DNA of 64,000 nt, from contig CM044874.1 in assembly GCA_024500155.1 (NCBI GenBank), positions 8,013,001-8,077,000 on the forward strand, read 5' to 3'. Both the position numbers and the translations under genes were made by a program. The DNA comes from Chenopodium formosanum. Taxonomy: Eukaryota; Streptophyta; Magnoliopsida; Caryophyllales; Amaranthaceae. The notes below the pieces were generated by a model that saw only the letters and a program-made list of their open reading frames with translations, was not told where the DNA came from and did no database searches. Of the stretch, positions 45,439-56,924 are shown in pieces. Position 1 is the stretch's first letter. The number at the start of each line of letters is the position of its first letter.

Positions 45439-45990
45439 CCATGACTTTTGATATTTGCATCTTCCATCATTGGTTTGGCTGATCTTTTAGATGAGATGTC
45501 TTTTGATCTTGTTCTCGCCCTTATATATACATTAGAATACCCTTAATTCTACTCTTAGATGCTACTACTATTGCTACTATCATTACTAAATACTCCGTAT
45601 ATTACAAACCAGTGCTTGGTTTAGTGGTGGTAAATGAGATTGTCTCTCATTTTCAAATTTTAACTATGGATGTTATAGGGGTGGGGATTTGTCCTTCCCT
45701 TCCATTAGTTCAAGCTTCATTGACCAAAACCTCGTAGGGTGCCTTTTCCTAGCATAGCACCAAAAAGAAAAAAAAAAATTATGCATATTAATAATTTGTG
45801 CTCTCGTTCCTCTCAATTTACTTTGCCTACAATTTTATTTTGTTTTTTTTTTAGTTTTTTTTGAGGGATTTTATTTATTATTTAGTTTTTCTTCATTTGT
45901 CCCTAGTTTGCTTATTATTTTTTTTTTTTTAGAAAGATCGATCCTACTATTACTATTTGCTTTAATGTTGGCTTAGTAAGTTGCATGATA
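45439..45990 (+). other. 3' flank of RLPH2-like gene
   Basis: Presumed 3' UTR followed by AT-rich intergenic sequence. T-rich runs at 45845-45930. No other gene seen. Confidence 0.5.
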
Positions 45991-46222
45991 CTTCCTCCGT
46001 TTTTATTTAGTTGCAACACACCCATTTGGCACGCATGTTAAGGAAGTTATTATACTAGGTAAACGGATAAATTAATTTACAAAATTTTAACACCTATAAG
46101 AAGAAAGCAATAAGTTGTTACGGTTTAAATTTCATAGCTTAATTTATTTGTTTACCTAGTTTAATCACATCATCAATAAGCGTGATAAAAGGTGTGTTGC
46201 AAGTATAAAAAAATAGAGAAAG
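45991..46222. mobile_element. Stowaway-type MITE
   Basis: CTTCCTCCGTTTTTATTTAG at the left and, inverted, CTTTCTCTATTTTTTTATA at the right, both leading into TTGCAACAC; flanked by TA. Interior AT-rich, non-coding. Confidence 0.82.
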
Positions 46223-46482
46223 TATATAACCTTTTTTTTAGTCTTTAGCAAGTCTAGAGATAATAATTTGAAGGATATATTTATTTGAGAATTATAATGT
46301 TATGAATTCTTACCTTTAATTATTCATGTGAAACCCATTGTAATTCCACAATTAAGTGTCCCACATTGGAGATAGTGTAGATATGATGATTCCACTTTAT
46401 AAGGTACAACATTTATTTCTGCTACGGAGTATCATTTGTGTAATGAACTCTCTTCAATTAAAATTAAGCAGAGTACTTTATA

Positions 46483-47005
46483 CTCCATCCGTTTTTAAAT
46501 ACTTGCTCCATTTCTCCATGCACGGAATTTTAGGAAAAATTAGAGAAAGTAATAAAATATGGAGATAGTTGGGTTAGTGAAAAAATAAAAAATTATAAAA
46601 AAATAAATGTAGTGGAGAAATTGGAGGAGAGAGAATATGAAATTAATAAAATATGATATTTGTTGGGGTCCACTAGGTGAGAGAAATGAGTTAACTATTG
46701 TAAAAGTTTTCCAAATAAGGAAATGGAGCAAGTATTTAAAAACGGCCGGTAAAGGAAAGTGGAGCAAGTATTTAAAAACGGAGGAAATAATAGAGAGAAA
46801 AAAAAAACTTTCAAAATATGAAAAATGAAATAATATTGGAGGTAACTCTATAGAATATTTCTAAAATTATTGAGCCGTCGGAAAGTGGAGCAAGTATTTA
46901 AAAACGGAGGAAGTAATAGAGAGAAAAAAAAAACTTTCAAAATATGAAAAATGAAATAATATTGGAGGTAACTGTAGAATATTTATAAAATTATTGAGGC
47001 GTCGG
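46483..47005. mobile_element. Stowaway-type MITE with duplicated right end
   Basis: The left end CTCCATCCGTTTTTAAATAC follows TA. The inverted end GTATTTAAAAACGG occurs three times on the right (about 46731, 46766, 46892). The last two belong to a 126-bp tandem duplication that includes AACTTTCAAAATATGAAAAA. Confidence 0.78.
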
Positions 47006-47398
47006 AAAAAAAACAAAAAGTGTCAGACACTAAAATGTCACAATTCACAAATTAGCTAGTGTACTGTCAAAACAACTTTTAATTGGTTAACACGACTTTT
47101 AATTGCATTTTATCTCAGCATATATGGGTTATGGAGTCTAGAATAGTGGCATTATCATTCTAGCCTTTTAGGGTAACTTCATAACTAGTTGTATCATTCT
47201 AAAACAAGATAAGGAGGAGGAGAGTTTGCTCCACAAACTAAGCTTAGAAGTTTCCATATTAAAACCAATTATCTTCCTCTACACCATTTGTAATCACTCT
47301 ACCACTTGTCATTCTCGAGCTTCTTCGCATGGCCATTATCAAACGTTACAAAATTCAGCCGAAAGTGAGGTTATCGTTTGCTGAGATAATGTCTTGCT

Positions 47399-48050
47399 TA
47401 GGGATGTCAGTGGGGCGGGTCAAGTAGGAGACCCGCCCCATCTCCGCCCCAATGGGGCGGGGATGGGTCTCGATTTGGCGGGTGGTGGGGCGGGGATGGG
47501 GATAAAAACGATACCCGCCATGGGTGATGGGGCGGGGGTGGATTTTAAGTTGTACCCGCCCCATCCCCGCCCCGCCCCACCCGCCCCACTTCGTACCCGC
47601 CCCATCCCCACCTCATACCCACATCTATATATCTTTTAAAGCAAAATTACATACTTTTATTCTATTTTTAAAATAATTACATGAAATACAATATTAATTA
47701 TAATATTTTGTACGACACTTATATTATAACACAAAAATGTGTATAGAATGTTTTATTTTATAATTCGTATTAATTATGTAAGATTGTGTATTTGAGATGC
47801 GGATATTAGGTGGATCTTGTGTGGGGATTAGGCGGGTCTTTGGTGGGGATTAGGTGGGGATGGATATCCAAGTGGGGGTTGGGGCGGGAATGATTTTGGA
47901 GTTGTACCCGATGGGGCGGGGATGGGGATGAAAATTGGACCCGCTGCGGGGATGGGGATGGGGATGAAAATATTAGGTGGGGATGGGGATGGGGATGGGA
48001 ATGCCAACATCCGCCCCGCCCCGCCCCGCCCTGCCCCATTGACATCTCTA
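47399..48050. mobile_element. G-rich hAT-type MITE
   Basis: 652 bp, TAGGGATGTCAGTGGGGCGGG..CCCTGCCCCATTGACATCTCTA, flanked by perfect 8-bp duplications GTCTTGCT (47391-47398, 48051-48058). The subterminal regions consist of GGGGCGGGGATG-type repeats; the middle is AT-rich. Non-coding: glycine/proline-rich frames over it are artefacts. Confidence 0.93.
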
Positions 48051-48058
48051 GTCTTGCT

Positions 48059-48735
48059 ATAAGGCTGTTATGAAGTTATTTTTCATCGTTGCAGTCCCTC
48101 TTCAACTGATTTCCGACCCTGCTTACAAGGTCAATTTTATTTATACTCTAATATATTTTTTTTCTTTTTTTATTTTTATTTTTATGGTATCTATTTCAAG
48201 TCTTGAGTTCATAACTTTAATTTAATTGACTATTTCTAATATTATTATTAATAATAATTAAGATATGCAAGAAGAATTATTTATTGGGAAATAAATTTAC
48301 GTTATGGCATTGTATGATGATTAGCTGATAGCTTATTAATATAACTGGTTTTACTAGATGGCTGTATTAGGTGGTTTGACTATTTGATTGTAAATAATCG
48401 GGTGTGTAAAAGTATTTGGTAAATAACTTCTTTTTTTTTTTTGAAGAAAAATAACTTTTAATTAAAAGTTGTTTTGTTGTATATAATAACTAAAAAAACT
48501 AAATGATCACTAAGAAGCTAATAAGCTAATTTTAGAAATTTTCTTTTTGAAATCTCCTATTTGATTTAAAGGATTTTTTGTTCTAAGGTAATATGTACTT
48601 GTTTTAGAATTTTAGATATTTTAACTTTCAATATAACATGTACCATAGAAAAGTAATCATAGATTTTTTTTATTTATTTTTTTTTCAAAAGTAAAGGCGG
48701 CTAATTTTTTTTAAAAAAAATTAAAAAGAAAAGAA
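48059..48735. other. AT-rich intergenic sequence
   Basis: Nothing recognisable beyond short A and T runs. Confidence 0.5.
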
Positions 48736-49054
48736 TCTATACTATATACTAAAGTAATCACCGGAGAGACACTTGGCATAATTTTATGATTAATTTTCCC
48801 TCCAAAATGCTTTTCTTATTTCAAAAAAAATTCTATTAAAAAAAATTAAAATTCTTTTAATAAATATTATTTATATACACTTGTAACACATAAAAATTTA
48901 AACAATAGACATTAATAAATTTAAATTTAAAAAAAAATAAAAAATAAAAGTGTTACAAAAGTCATTTAATTTCAATTAACCCCATCTCAATTGACTATTA
49001 TTATTAATAAATCATACTTTTATAAATCCGTGCATTGCATGGGGCCAAAACTAG
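48736..49054 (+). mobile_element. Non-autonomous Helitron
   Basis: 319 bp. Starts TCTATACTATATACTAAAG after A. It ends CCGTGCATTGCATGG (hairpin), GGCCAAAA, CTAG and is followed by T, the full Helitron signature of insertion between A and T with no duplication. Confidence 0.85.
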
Positions 49055-49424
49055 TAATACTACTATGTCAAAGACAGATAGTTATGTTCATTTTGCTCTA
49101 CTGTTTTTTTGGTTTTTTTTTACAAAGGTTGAAGATGATGTTCGTTCTAAATTGCAATTATATTCTTGTATTCAGTTTCTTTTGTTTGTTCGTTTAGAAT
49201 GGTTATAATGTTCTTTATTGTATTACATTTCGTACATTTGATTTAAACTCTATTTTCATTATAATATTACACGATAATGAGCATTACATCGAAGTTATAT
49301 ATATCTTTATTATAATATACATTTAATTTAACTACAATATTCATTTATATTTATGTTAATGAACAATTCATTTATTTTATTTTAGGCTTCACATAATCTA
49401 CTAGTTTAGAGTTACTTTTTAGAA

Positions 49425-49755
49425 AAGTGAAGTTTGATGAAGAAGCTTATGAATTATACAATTCATATGCTTTTAAGCATGGATTTGGTACATGCAAAGG
49501 AGACAAACAAAACAAGGAATGATAAGACAGTAAGGCAACGATTTTAAACATGTTCCTATGCTATTTTCAAAAAAATAAAGTGTAATGTTTTGTACCAAAA
49601 AATGGATTTTCATACTAGTTGCAAAGCATACATCCGGTTTGTGTTGATAAGGAGTCTAGTTTATATTGCGTGGTAAAACATAAAATGGAGCATAATCAAA
49701 GAAGGGTTCCTGTTTCAAAGAGACATTTGATAAGATCTCATAGAAAGGCTCGTTA
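49425..49755 (+). pseudogene. FAR1-type DNA-binding domain remnant
   Basis: Decayed reading frames give KFDEEAYELYNSYAFKHGFGTCKG, then SCKAYIRFV and, after frame changes, KMEHNQRRVPVSKRHLIRSHRKA. This matches the FAR1 domain (C..C..H.H pattern) of FAR1/FHY3 proteins and the MULE transposases from which they derive. Multiple stops. Transposase relic is more likely than host gene because the flanks are repetitive. Confidence 0.68.
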
Positions 49756-49908
49756 GTGAACATTATTTATTATTTTAATGAACATAATCCCTATATTTAA
49801 TGAACATTTTGTAATTGTACAATGTACATTTGTTTCTTCTACTCATTTTTACAATTCAGAATTAATGTACATGTATATATATGTCAAAGAACATTATGGT
49901 TTGTTTCA

Positions 49909-49920
49909 ATGTACATTGTG
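49909..49920 (+). repeat. Retrocopy target-site duplication, left
   Basis: ATGTACATTGTG, identical to 51891-51902, directly before the poly(A) tail (T18 on plus). Confidence 0.9.
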
Positions 49921-51890
49921 TTTTTTTTTTTTTTTTTTGACAACAACAAAACCCTAAATTAATCATAAACTAAAGTACACACTAGAACATTAGGGGTAGA
50001 ACCATATAACAACTTTCTATTCGGAAGCCATACAAGTTCGGTGGGATAAGACGCTTTCCTTTTTGAGCCACTCATCCTGCAAAACAAAGGGTTAGTAAAA
50101 ACAGAGGAAGTTAAACTTCTTAGAGAATGACTTTGCCTTCTAGCTCTGGAACGACAAGAAGAAACCAATAACTTCAAATTTTGAGAAGAGGAATTGCTGG
50201 GGCTTGCAGCAGACTTCACCGGGGAGTAGACTGGAGCATCTAGAAGGGGCACCGACGTACTTTCACACGATGATGACACTTGATGAACCATACCTATGGT
50301 CGAATCTTCTTGTGCCAAATTTGGAGTTGCTTCACACCTATCATGCCCTTTCACAGGGGGGTGACTAACCTCCATTGGTGTAAAAACTTCTTGAGTTTCA
50401 ACACAATCCATCTTCTTTGGATGATCGAGTACTCGGATGCTAATAAAATCCTTCTTGGAAGAGCAATAGTAGTGTAGTGTCCGTCCCTTAGAAATCGCTC
50501 CATACATTGTTGGAGTGAGATGCAAATAGGAATCAATACGTTTTCGGTTACAAAACCGATAACTTGACCCTGTAAGATTTGGGTTTTTTGTTTCTGAAGT
50601 TGACTTCAGATCAGAATTGTTATCAATAATGTTGGGCCTTTGATCTTGATCGATAGGGTTAGCTTTACCCTTCTCCGAATTCAAAGATTTGCCAGCAACA
50701 TCCTTTTCCTTTTTGGTGACTTCTTTTACACCAATACACCTACCATCTCTTTGCTTTCTTTTCCCTTTTTTTCCTAACTTCCTCTTTTCTTCTTCTTTCC
50801 CAATTTTAGCATAATCTCTAAACATTTTATCCTCTCTTGTAACTGCAAGTGCCTCATTAACAAAATCCGGAGACCAACCCAATAAAGAGGTCACCTCATT
50901 GAGTTTTTGTTGAAACTCTCTGTTGGTGGGATCAATCCTAATTGCTTGTGCGAGATCCATAAAAGCTAAGTCGGGCTTATTGAGCTCTAAAGCTGTCACT
51001 GCCCTTCTAAAGTAAGCTTTTACATTAGATGTATCATAACACAAAACTGCAGAACACAACTGACCCACCTTATCAAAGTTTTTCTCTTTGACATAACAAG
51101 CACCCAAGTTCAGATTAAGAGCCACAGCTAGGCTCGAAAAAACAGATTTATCTTCATCATTACAGACTGTAACAAAGGACAAAATCTTGAGTGCAAGAGA
51201 GTATTTTGCAAGCGCTAATCCCATATTACTCTTTTTGTAGAAATTGTTACCTTCATCTTTCAAACCCTTAACAAAATCCAGAATACCAAAAGGATTCTCT
51301 AACTTTCCAACTAAAAGCTCTAATTTATGAGAAGAGATATCATCCTCTTCAACATGAGAAATACACAAAATCCCCCTAAGTTCTTCAAAATTATCCATAA
51401 AAACTTTAAACAAAGACAAACTAGAAATACCAAACAACTAGAAACTAAGGTTCAAATTGGTAACCAAATAGAAAACAAGCTTCTCCATAACTGAAATAAG
51501 GCATACCAGAAAATCCATTACGAAGAACACTCTAGCAAAGGAATGAAGGAAGACCCCGGCCGAGAGGTGCGTTGCTGCCCTTACACCACTGAGAAAGAAA
51601 CTTGATACACAGCCAATCGCGGATCCTTCGAACAGGGAAAAGTCTCCGAGTATAAGACCCAAAAATCCCCCAAATTCGAAAAACAAACCCTAACCCTAAC
51701 TTTGCTTCAGTAAAATTGGGATGTTCGAATTGAAATTTCCAGGAGAAACGCGCGTACTTGGGCCCGAGGTCGTCAAGAAATGCTCGGCGACGACCTTAGA
51801 TGAGCACCGGTGCTCTGGCCGCCGGCTGCAGCAGGGGAGGCTTAAGGGAGTTGAAGTTTCTGTTTTAGAGAGAAGGGAGAGCGTTTGAGT
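49921..51890 (-). mobile_element. Processed retrocopy with poly(A) tail
   Basis: 1,970 bp of intronless, gene-like sequence on the minus strand. It ends in A18 (T at 49921-49938) and is flanked by the perfect 12-bp duplication ATGTACATTGTG. This is the signature of LINE-mediated reverse transcription of an mRNA. The upstream 490 bp resemble a 5' UTR and include GTTAGGGTTAGGGTTT (51685-51703), a telo-box-like motif common in plant 5' leaders. Confidence 0.88.
49959..51398 (-). CDS. TPR-domain protein retrogene (479 aa, open)
   Basis: Uninterrupted frame from ATG 51398 (MDNFEELRG) to TAA 49959; a longer frame from 51437 exists but adds 13 residues without support. Residues about 45-165 form a three-motif TPR block typical of Hsp90 co-chaperones (GLKDEGNNFYKK, ALNLNLGACYVKEKNFDKV, VKAYFRRAVTALELNKPDLAFMDLAQAIRIDP). 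A basic lysine-rich stretch (about 210-245) and a serine-rich tail of unknown function follow. The TPR block probably binds C-terminal peptides of chaperones; the parent gene is not identified. Only 20 nt separate the stop from the poly(A), so the C-terminus may reflect premature polyadenylation. No broken codons, hence recent or selected. Confidence 0.8.
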   Translation of the reverse strand: MDNFEELRGILCISHVEEDDISSHKLELLVGKLENPFGILDFVKGLKDEGNNFYKKSNMGLALAKYSLALKILSFVTVCNDEDKSVFSSLAVALNLNLGACYVKEKNFDKVGQLCSAVLCYDTSNVKAYFRRAVTALELNKPDLAFMDLAQAIRIDPTNREFQQKLNEVTSLLGWSPDFVNEALAVTREDKMFRDYAKIGKEEEKRKLGKKGKRKQRDGRCIGVKEVTKKEKDVAGKSLNSEKGKANPIDQDQRPNIIDNNSDLKSTSETKNPNLTGSSYRFCNRKRIDSYLHLTPTMYGAISKGRTLHYYCSSKKDFISIRVLDHPKKMDCVETQEVFTPMEVSHPPVKGHDRCEATPNLAQEDSTIGMVHQVSSSCESTSVPLLDAPVYSPVKSAASPSNSSSQNLKLLVSSCRSRARRQSHSLRSLTSSVFTNPLFCRMSGSKRKASYPTELVWLPNRKLLYGSTPNVLVCTLVYD

Positions 51891-51902
51891 ATGTACATTG
51901 TG
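51891..51902 (+). repeat. Retrocopy target-site duplication, right
   Basis: ATGTACATTGTG, identical to 49909-49920. Confidence 0.9.
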
Positions 51903-52140
51903 TTAAAACGATAACAAATATATGTTAAAATATGTTATATACAAGTCAGTGAACATTATACATTATTTAAATGAGCATTTTGTAATTTTATATGTACACT
52001 CGTTTCTTTTGCTCATTCTTTATTATAATTCTGAATTAATGTACATGTATATATATGACAAAGAACATTATGACTTGTTTCAATGTACATTATGTGAAAC
52101 GATTATGAACATGTGTTAAAATATACTAAAATTGATGGGT

Positions 52141-52992
52141 GCACAATAGCTTCCTTTGGATCTTCGACATTGGTTGTAACTTTACCACTTTTTTTTTTTC
52201 TTTTTTCCATTCTTCTTATATATTTTAATGGGTTGTTTGTATTCAATATCTTCATCTTCAAATTGTTTATCACTGTAGCACAAACAAATGAACCCAAAAT
52301 CACAAAAAATATCGTATGAATTGCAAAAAAATCGAAAATCAAACAACAATAAAAGTAACAAAGTCGAAGAAACAATTTTCCGTATGAATTACAAAAAAAA
52401 AATGATCAAATTCCAAAATAAACACTCAGACATGTAGAAAATTATACTTACATGTTGTATTTGTTCGCCATATTAAAAAATTTTGGATTTTGAACTACAA
52501 ACTTCTTTAAAAATTGCTTAAAGTTTTGAAGTTTGAAATTCAACTTTTTTTTGGATTTTTTTTTTTACTTTTTGAGAGACAAAACTTCTAGAGAGAGAAA
52601 AAAATTAGAGAGAGAAAATATTGTATCAGTAAAAAATAATTTACTTTTTACCTCTTGTCTTTTTTCTTTTTAGAAAAAACTGACTTACTTTTTCGCGTTC
52701 TTTATAAAATAGAGGAATGTTCTTTTAAACACCCATTTTTTTGTTTCATAGTATATGTTCTTTCCGCCTTTTTATTAATCAAAGGAGAGGCGGTACGGTG
52801 CTTGGTACCGACGCCTGCAGGGACCACCTATTCCCGTTGTGTTGTAGATATGACTTTCCATGGATGTCAACAAAGTACATTCCATTCCATGATGGTGCTG
52901 AGTTCGATGATAACTAATTTACCATCATTTTGTTGGAGGACAAAGCCGAAGCAATTTTGCTTCGTTCTTCACTTACTGTGATTACATGTATG
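52141..52992. other. Unassigned AT-rich sequence
   Basis: Phenylalanine-rich frames here reflect T-runs. A small GC-richer patch at 52780-52900 could be an exon remnant but matches nothing I can name firmly. Confidence 0.45.
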
Positions 52993-52999
52993 TAGTGCT

Positions 53000-53415
53000 G
53001 TCAAATTTCAAACCGAAACCGTTTAACTGTCCGAAACCGACCGACCCAAATGAGAACCGAACCGATTAAAAACCGATTTTTTTGGAACCGAAAACCGACC
53101 CGAACCGTATTTTAGTAAACCCGAAACCGAATCGACCCGAGTAATGGTAAACCGTTTAAGAACCGAACCCGTTAACAAACCGAACCGAATATAAACCGAA
53201 CTGAATGAAAACCGAACCGAAAGAGAACCGAACCGTATCTAAACCGAAACCGGTTCCAACCCGAAACCGTTTAAACTGGAAAAAAACCGATTACACCGAA
53301 CCGTTAGCAAACTGCTACCCGTTTGCACCGAACCATTTAAAAACCGAACTGATTGTAAACCGAACCGTTTATGAACCAAACCGCTTCTAAATCGAACCGT
53401 TTACAAACCGTTACT
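53000..53415 (+). repeat. AACCG-rich subterminal array, left
   Basis: Dozens of AACCGAACC / AAACCG words with little other content. Short frames across it are artefacts. Confidence 0.9.
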
Positions 53416-54279
53416 AATCAAAACTTATGAAGAGTGATGAAGAAACACAAATTCCATATAATGCTAGACACTTTGAGCTGTGTCTCTGATATCTTGAATC
53501 TAGATAAGCGCGTCTATGAGACTATGAGCATGTCAGAATTTTGAGATAATGCTTTATAATGGATGAAAAGCCTGCTGAAAGACCCTTAACATTCCCTTCA
53601 GACTGAAAATCTGTCTTGCTGGTAGAGGTATGCTGAGTCCTTTGTACCATTTGCCTATCAAAGATCATCATCTTCACACCTTTTGCAAAGACGCTGCTAG
53701 CTTAAAATATTTTCTTCATACCTTACTTTTTTTCATTTGCTAGTTGAAAGTTGCAACCAGTCTACATTTTACTTGCCATAGCTCTACAAATTATGTCATA
53801 TTTCTATTTTTTATTGCTTCACAGATTATGTACTTAGTGATTTGCTTCTTCTTATATTCTGTCTTTTAGGAATCTTTTTCCTTTGTTTGCTCATTCAAGT
53901 TGAAAAACAATATATTATTTGAAGGGTTGATCATTTTTAAATGGAATATGTACCCGAGTGGTAAAAGGACTACATAAAGCCAATTGCAAATGCCATATTG
54001 AGAAACACACATTCACATTATGCAAATTTCAAATGCTTCAAATAGAAGGGGGTAAAAAAGATAAAAAAAAAAAAATACATATTAAGGGCACATCCATAAC
54101 ACCAGATTTGATAAAATTAACCAAAGATAGTCAAGTTACTCAAGTTCATAACATATTGTTCCCAGGGGAGGAGGTGGAAAATAATGGTTAATTACTCACA
54201 TGAAACTCATTGAATTGCATTGTGCTATTTTGCTACAAGAATATATGAAGTCTAACAAAGTCCTAAAACTGTAGACATG

Positions 54280-54460
54280 GCAGCAGCAGAACATCATACA
54301 AGCAGAACAGCCAAACAGCAAAGACACAGCTAAACACAGCAGAACAGCAGAGACACAGCAGCAGGGCCAGCAGCAGACATGGCAGAACAGCAGACAAGCA
54401 GAACAGCAGCAGCAGAACAGCAGACAAGCAGAACAGCAGCAGCAGAACAGCAGAACACCT
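54280..54460 (+). repeat. CAGCAGAA minisatellite
   Basis: Repeated GCAGAACAGCAG / GACAAGCAGAACAGC words over 180 bp inside the composite. Alanine/serine/cysteine-rich frames are by-products. Confidence 0.85.
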
Positions 54461-55644
54461 TAAGCCACTCTGACCACAAATAGCCTAACCACTTAACCGG
54501 ACATACTAAAGCACGGCTAAGGATGAAAATGTAAAATACAGGCAAGAACAAGTCAAATCTGAACAAAGATCTAATAAATCTGATGAGGCCTACCAAATAC
54601 AGCTGAGTAAAGGTTGAAACTTGAAGCAGATAAATAGTATAAGCCTATAAGGACCTCATCAACATCATAACTAGGGGATGATTCTAACTAAGCCAGAGAA
54701 AGGCAGCAATGATTGACATAGGACCCATAATATAAACTCTACCGGGCAATGTCGGCATGTGCTTTAACTTTGCAAAATGAAGTGATTTCACAAAAAGGAT
54801 TTTACAAATTATCTCAGAAGTGAAGTGATAACAATCTCCAAATACTACGTACGTTTATACTCTGTTTACTTTCTACAAGATGAAGTGTTCCCAAGATAAG
54901 ATTTCGTGGCAATTGTGAAGAAACGGGATTAAATATTCCAGTTAGCATACAGCAAATCAAAGCAGGGTATTCAACCTTTGGTCCAAAAATTACTGATTTT
55001 AACAGGTTTCTCAGTTTCTGCATAGTAAAGATATCAAAGCTATTCTTATTGCAGGGTATTCTTACAGTTTGTCAAAGATATACCAAAGCTTCACAATTAC
55101 ATATACTTCTAAACAGAAGATATCATCATTCCTTATAAACAAAACCCATGCATTACAACTTTAAGAATAATTATAATTAGCTATGTTACTATCATATTAT
55201 AAATTAAAATTAATATTACAACTTTAAGAATAATTATAATTAGCTATGTTACTATCAAACTAACAAATCCCAATTCCTACATGGATGAGGTCGGCTGCAT
55301 AAACCAAGAATATACTCCATACCTTCAATAGTTGGCATATGCCAAGATTAATGAAGATAACAGCACAAAGCAAATTCAGTAGAATTAAGCTTTTCTTGAA
55401 TGTTTATAATAAGCAAATAACAACTTCCATCTCAAAACATTTACTATCTTCTCATTCAAATCATCAACAAAATCGACCAGCTAAATAAATCTAAATCAAT
55501 GAAATAACACAACCATCAACAACAAATATCATTAAAATATCATTATAACCCTAAAAACCAATTCTTTAAACTATATACAGTAACAATTAAAAAAAACAAC
55601 ACCAATTCATACCATGATACCAACAACACATATCAATTAAAATC

Positions 55645-55930
55645 TAGAGAGAGAGAGACGCCGTGTATATATCATACCTGAATTTGGAGCAATTAGGGCA
55701 GCAAACACCAATGACTCCGTGAATGAGAGGCGCCAGGACAGCTTCAGAATAAGGACAACAAACACCGTGAATGAGAGGCGCCGTGAGGATGAGACGGAGA
55801 GGTGATGAGACGGAGAGGCGCTTAGCCGTGAGAAGGAGAGGCGCTGTGAGGATGAGTGGTAAGGTGAGAGTGGTAAAGTGAGAGTGAGAGTGAAAGGGTT
55901 TCAAAAGGGTGAGAGTGGTTTCATGTAAAT
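55645..55930 (-). other. GC-richer exon-like segment inside the composite
   Basis: On the minus strand CT-rich and GGCGCCTCTC-type repeated text resembles a plant 5' leader. It ends CCAAATTCAG followed by GTATGATA, a plausible splice donor near 55675. No convincing protein. Possibly captured host sequence. Confidence 0.35.
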
Positions 55931-56125
55931 CTAACCATTGATTTTTTTAATCTATGGTTCAGATTGGTGATCCATGTGTGTTGTGGGAGAAAGAATCTAA
56001 CCATTGATTTTTTTAATCTATGGTTGAGAATGGTGATCCATGTGTGTTGTGGGAGAAAGAATCTAACCATTGATTTTTTAATCAATGATTGAGAGTGGTG
56101 ATCCGTGTGTGTTTGTGTGTTGTAC
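55925..56125 (+). repeat. 65-bp tandem repeat, three copies
   Basis: Units share ATCTAACCATTGATTTTTTT, GGTGATCCATGTGTG and GTTGTGGGAGAAAGA. Confidence 0.9.
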
Positions 56126-56924
56126 ATTCATCTACAAAAATATTATTCCTTCAATTCTTTAGTATTTTTTTGCCCCATTTGATCGGGATCAGTGCCCAAG
56201 ACACGTATTAAAACATCTACTAGTATATCTTTATTTTTATACACGTAAAAATTATAAAAACGTTATATTAATAAAATGTATAAATAGATTAATTTAAAAA
56301 GATCACTAATGAGCTACTTCGTATAACTTTGTAGTTTGTACTAATACATACGAATAACGATGATACGAATATTTATCTATGAGATATTGAGATGGTTAGA
56401 TACCACGTGTTAATAATGTGTAGTACATATGATCGATTGAACTGATCAATATGACCTTGTTAATTAGTCATTAGTGTTTTCTTTCATTATACAAATCAAA
56501 GCACTTTGTAATATCTTCATAATTTCATGAAAATATATAATGATAAACGAGTCATAATTATCAGTCTTGTTGACTAATCAAGTATCGAATTACCAAATTG
56601 CAGATTTCCATTTCACAAGAAGTCAAGAACTCATCAAGTCATGATTATGATTGTATGCGTAGTATATAAATGATTAAATAAGAAGCATATAATAACCTAA
56701 TTGACTAATTGTATAACAATAATACATTAATACACTAATTCTTATAATCTACTTCGTAATAAACTAGTATGATCAGTATGATTAAACTTGAAACAGAACA
56801 TAATATGTATTTATAAAATAAATGAGAATTTGTTTATAATATGTTGCCTAAATATGAAATGATTCGCGACTTGCCGACTTTATTTAAAACTTGTGAACGC
56901 AAAAGGTTAGCAAGTACTATCAAA

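Larger units (their letters stand above)
49760..52140 (+). repeat. Tandem ~200-bp repeat split by a retrocopy
   Basis: Left copy 49760-49920 continues at 51903-51945; right copy about 51946-52140. Shared blocks include CATTTTGTAATT, GAATTAATGTACATGTATAT and TTGTTTCAATGTACATT. The TPR retrocopy sits at the end of the left copy's conserved block. Confidence 0.75.

Noticed and set aside
47355..48045. Glycine/proline-rich frames on both strands
   Set aside because: They are translations of the G-rich MITE.
52780..52900. RRGGTVLGT-like text resembling a phosphofructokinase motif
   Set aside because: Only seven residues match, no flanking homology, and no exon borders.
53205..53390. Open frame rich in EPNRT
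   Set aside because: Arises from the AACCG array.
56155..56222. Helitron 3' end (CTAG followed by T)
   Set aside because: No convincing hairpin and no matching 5' start.
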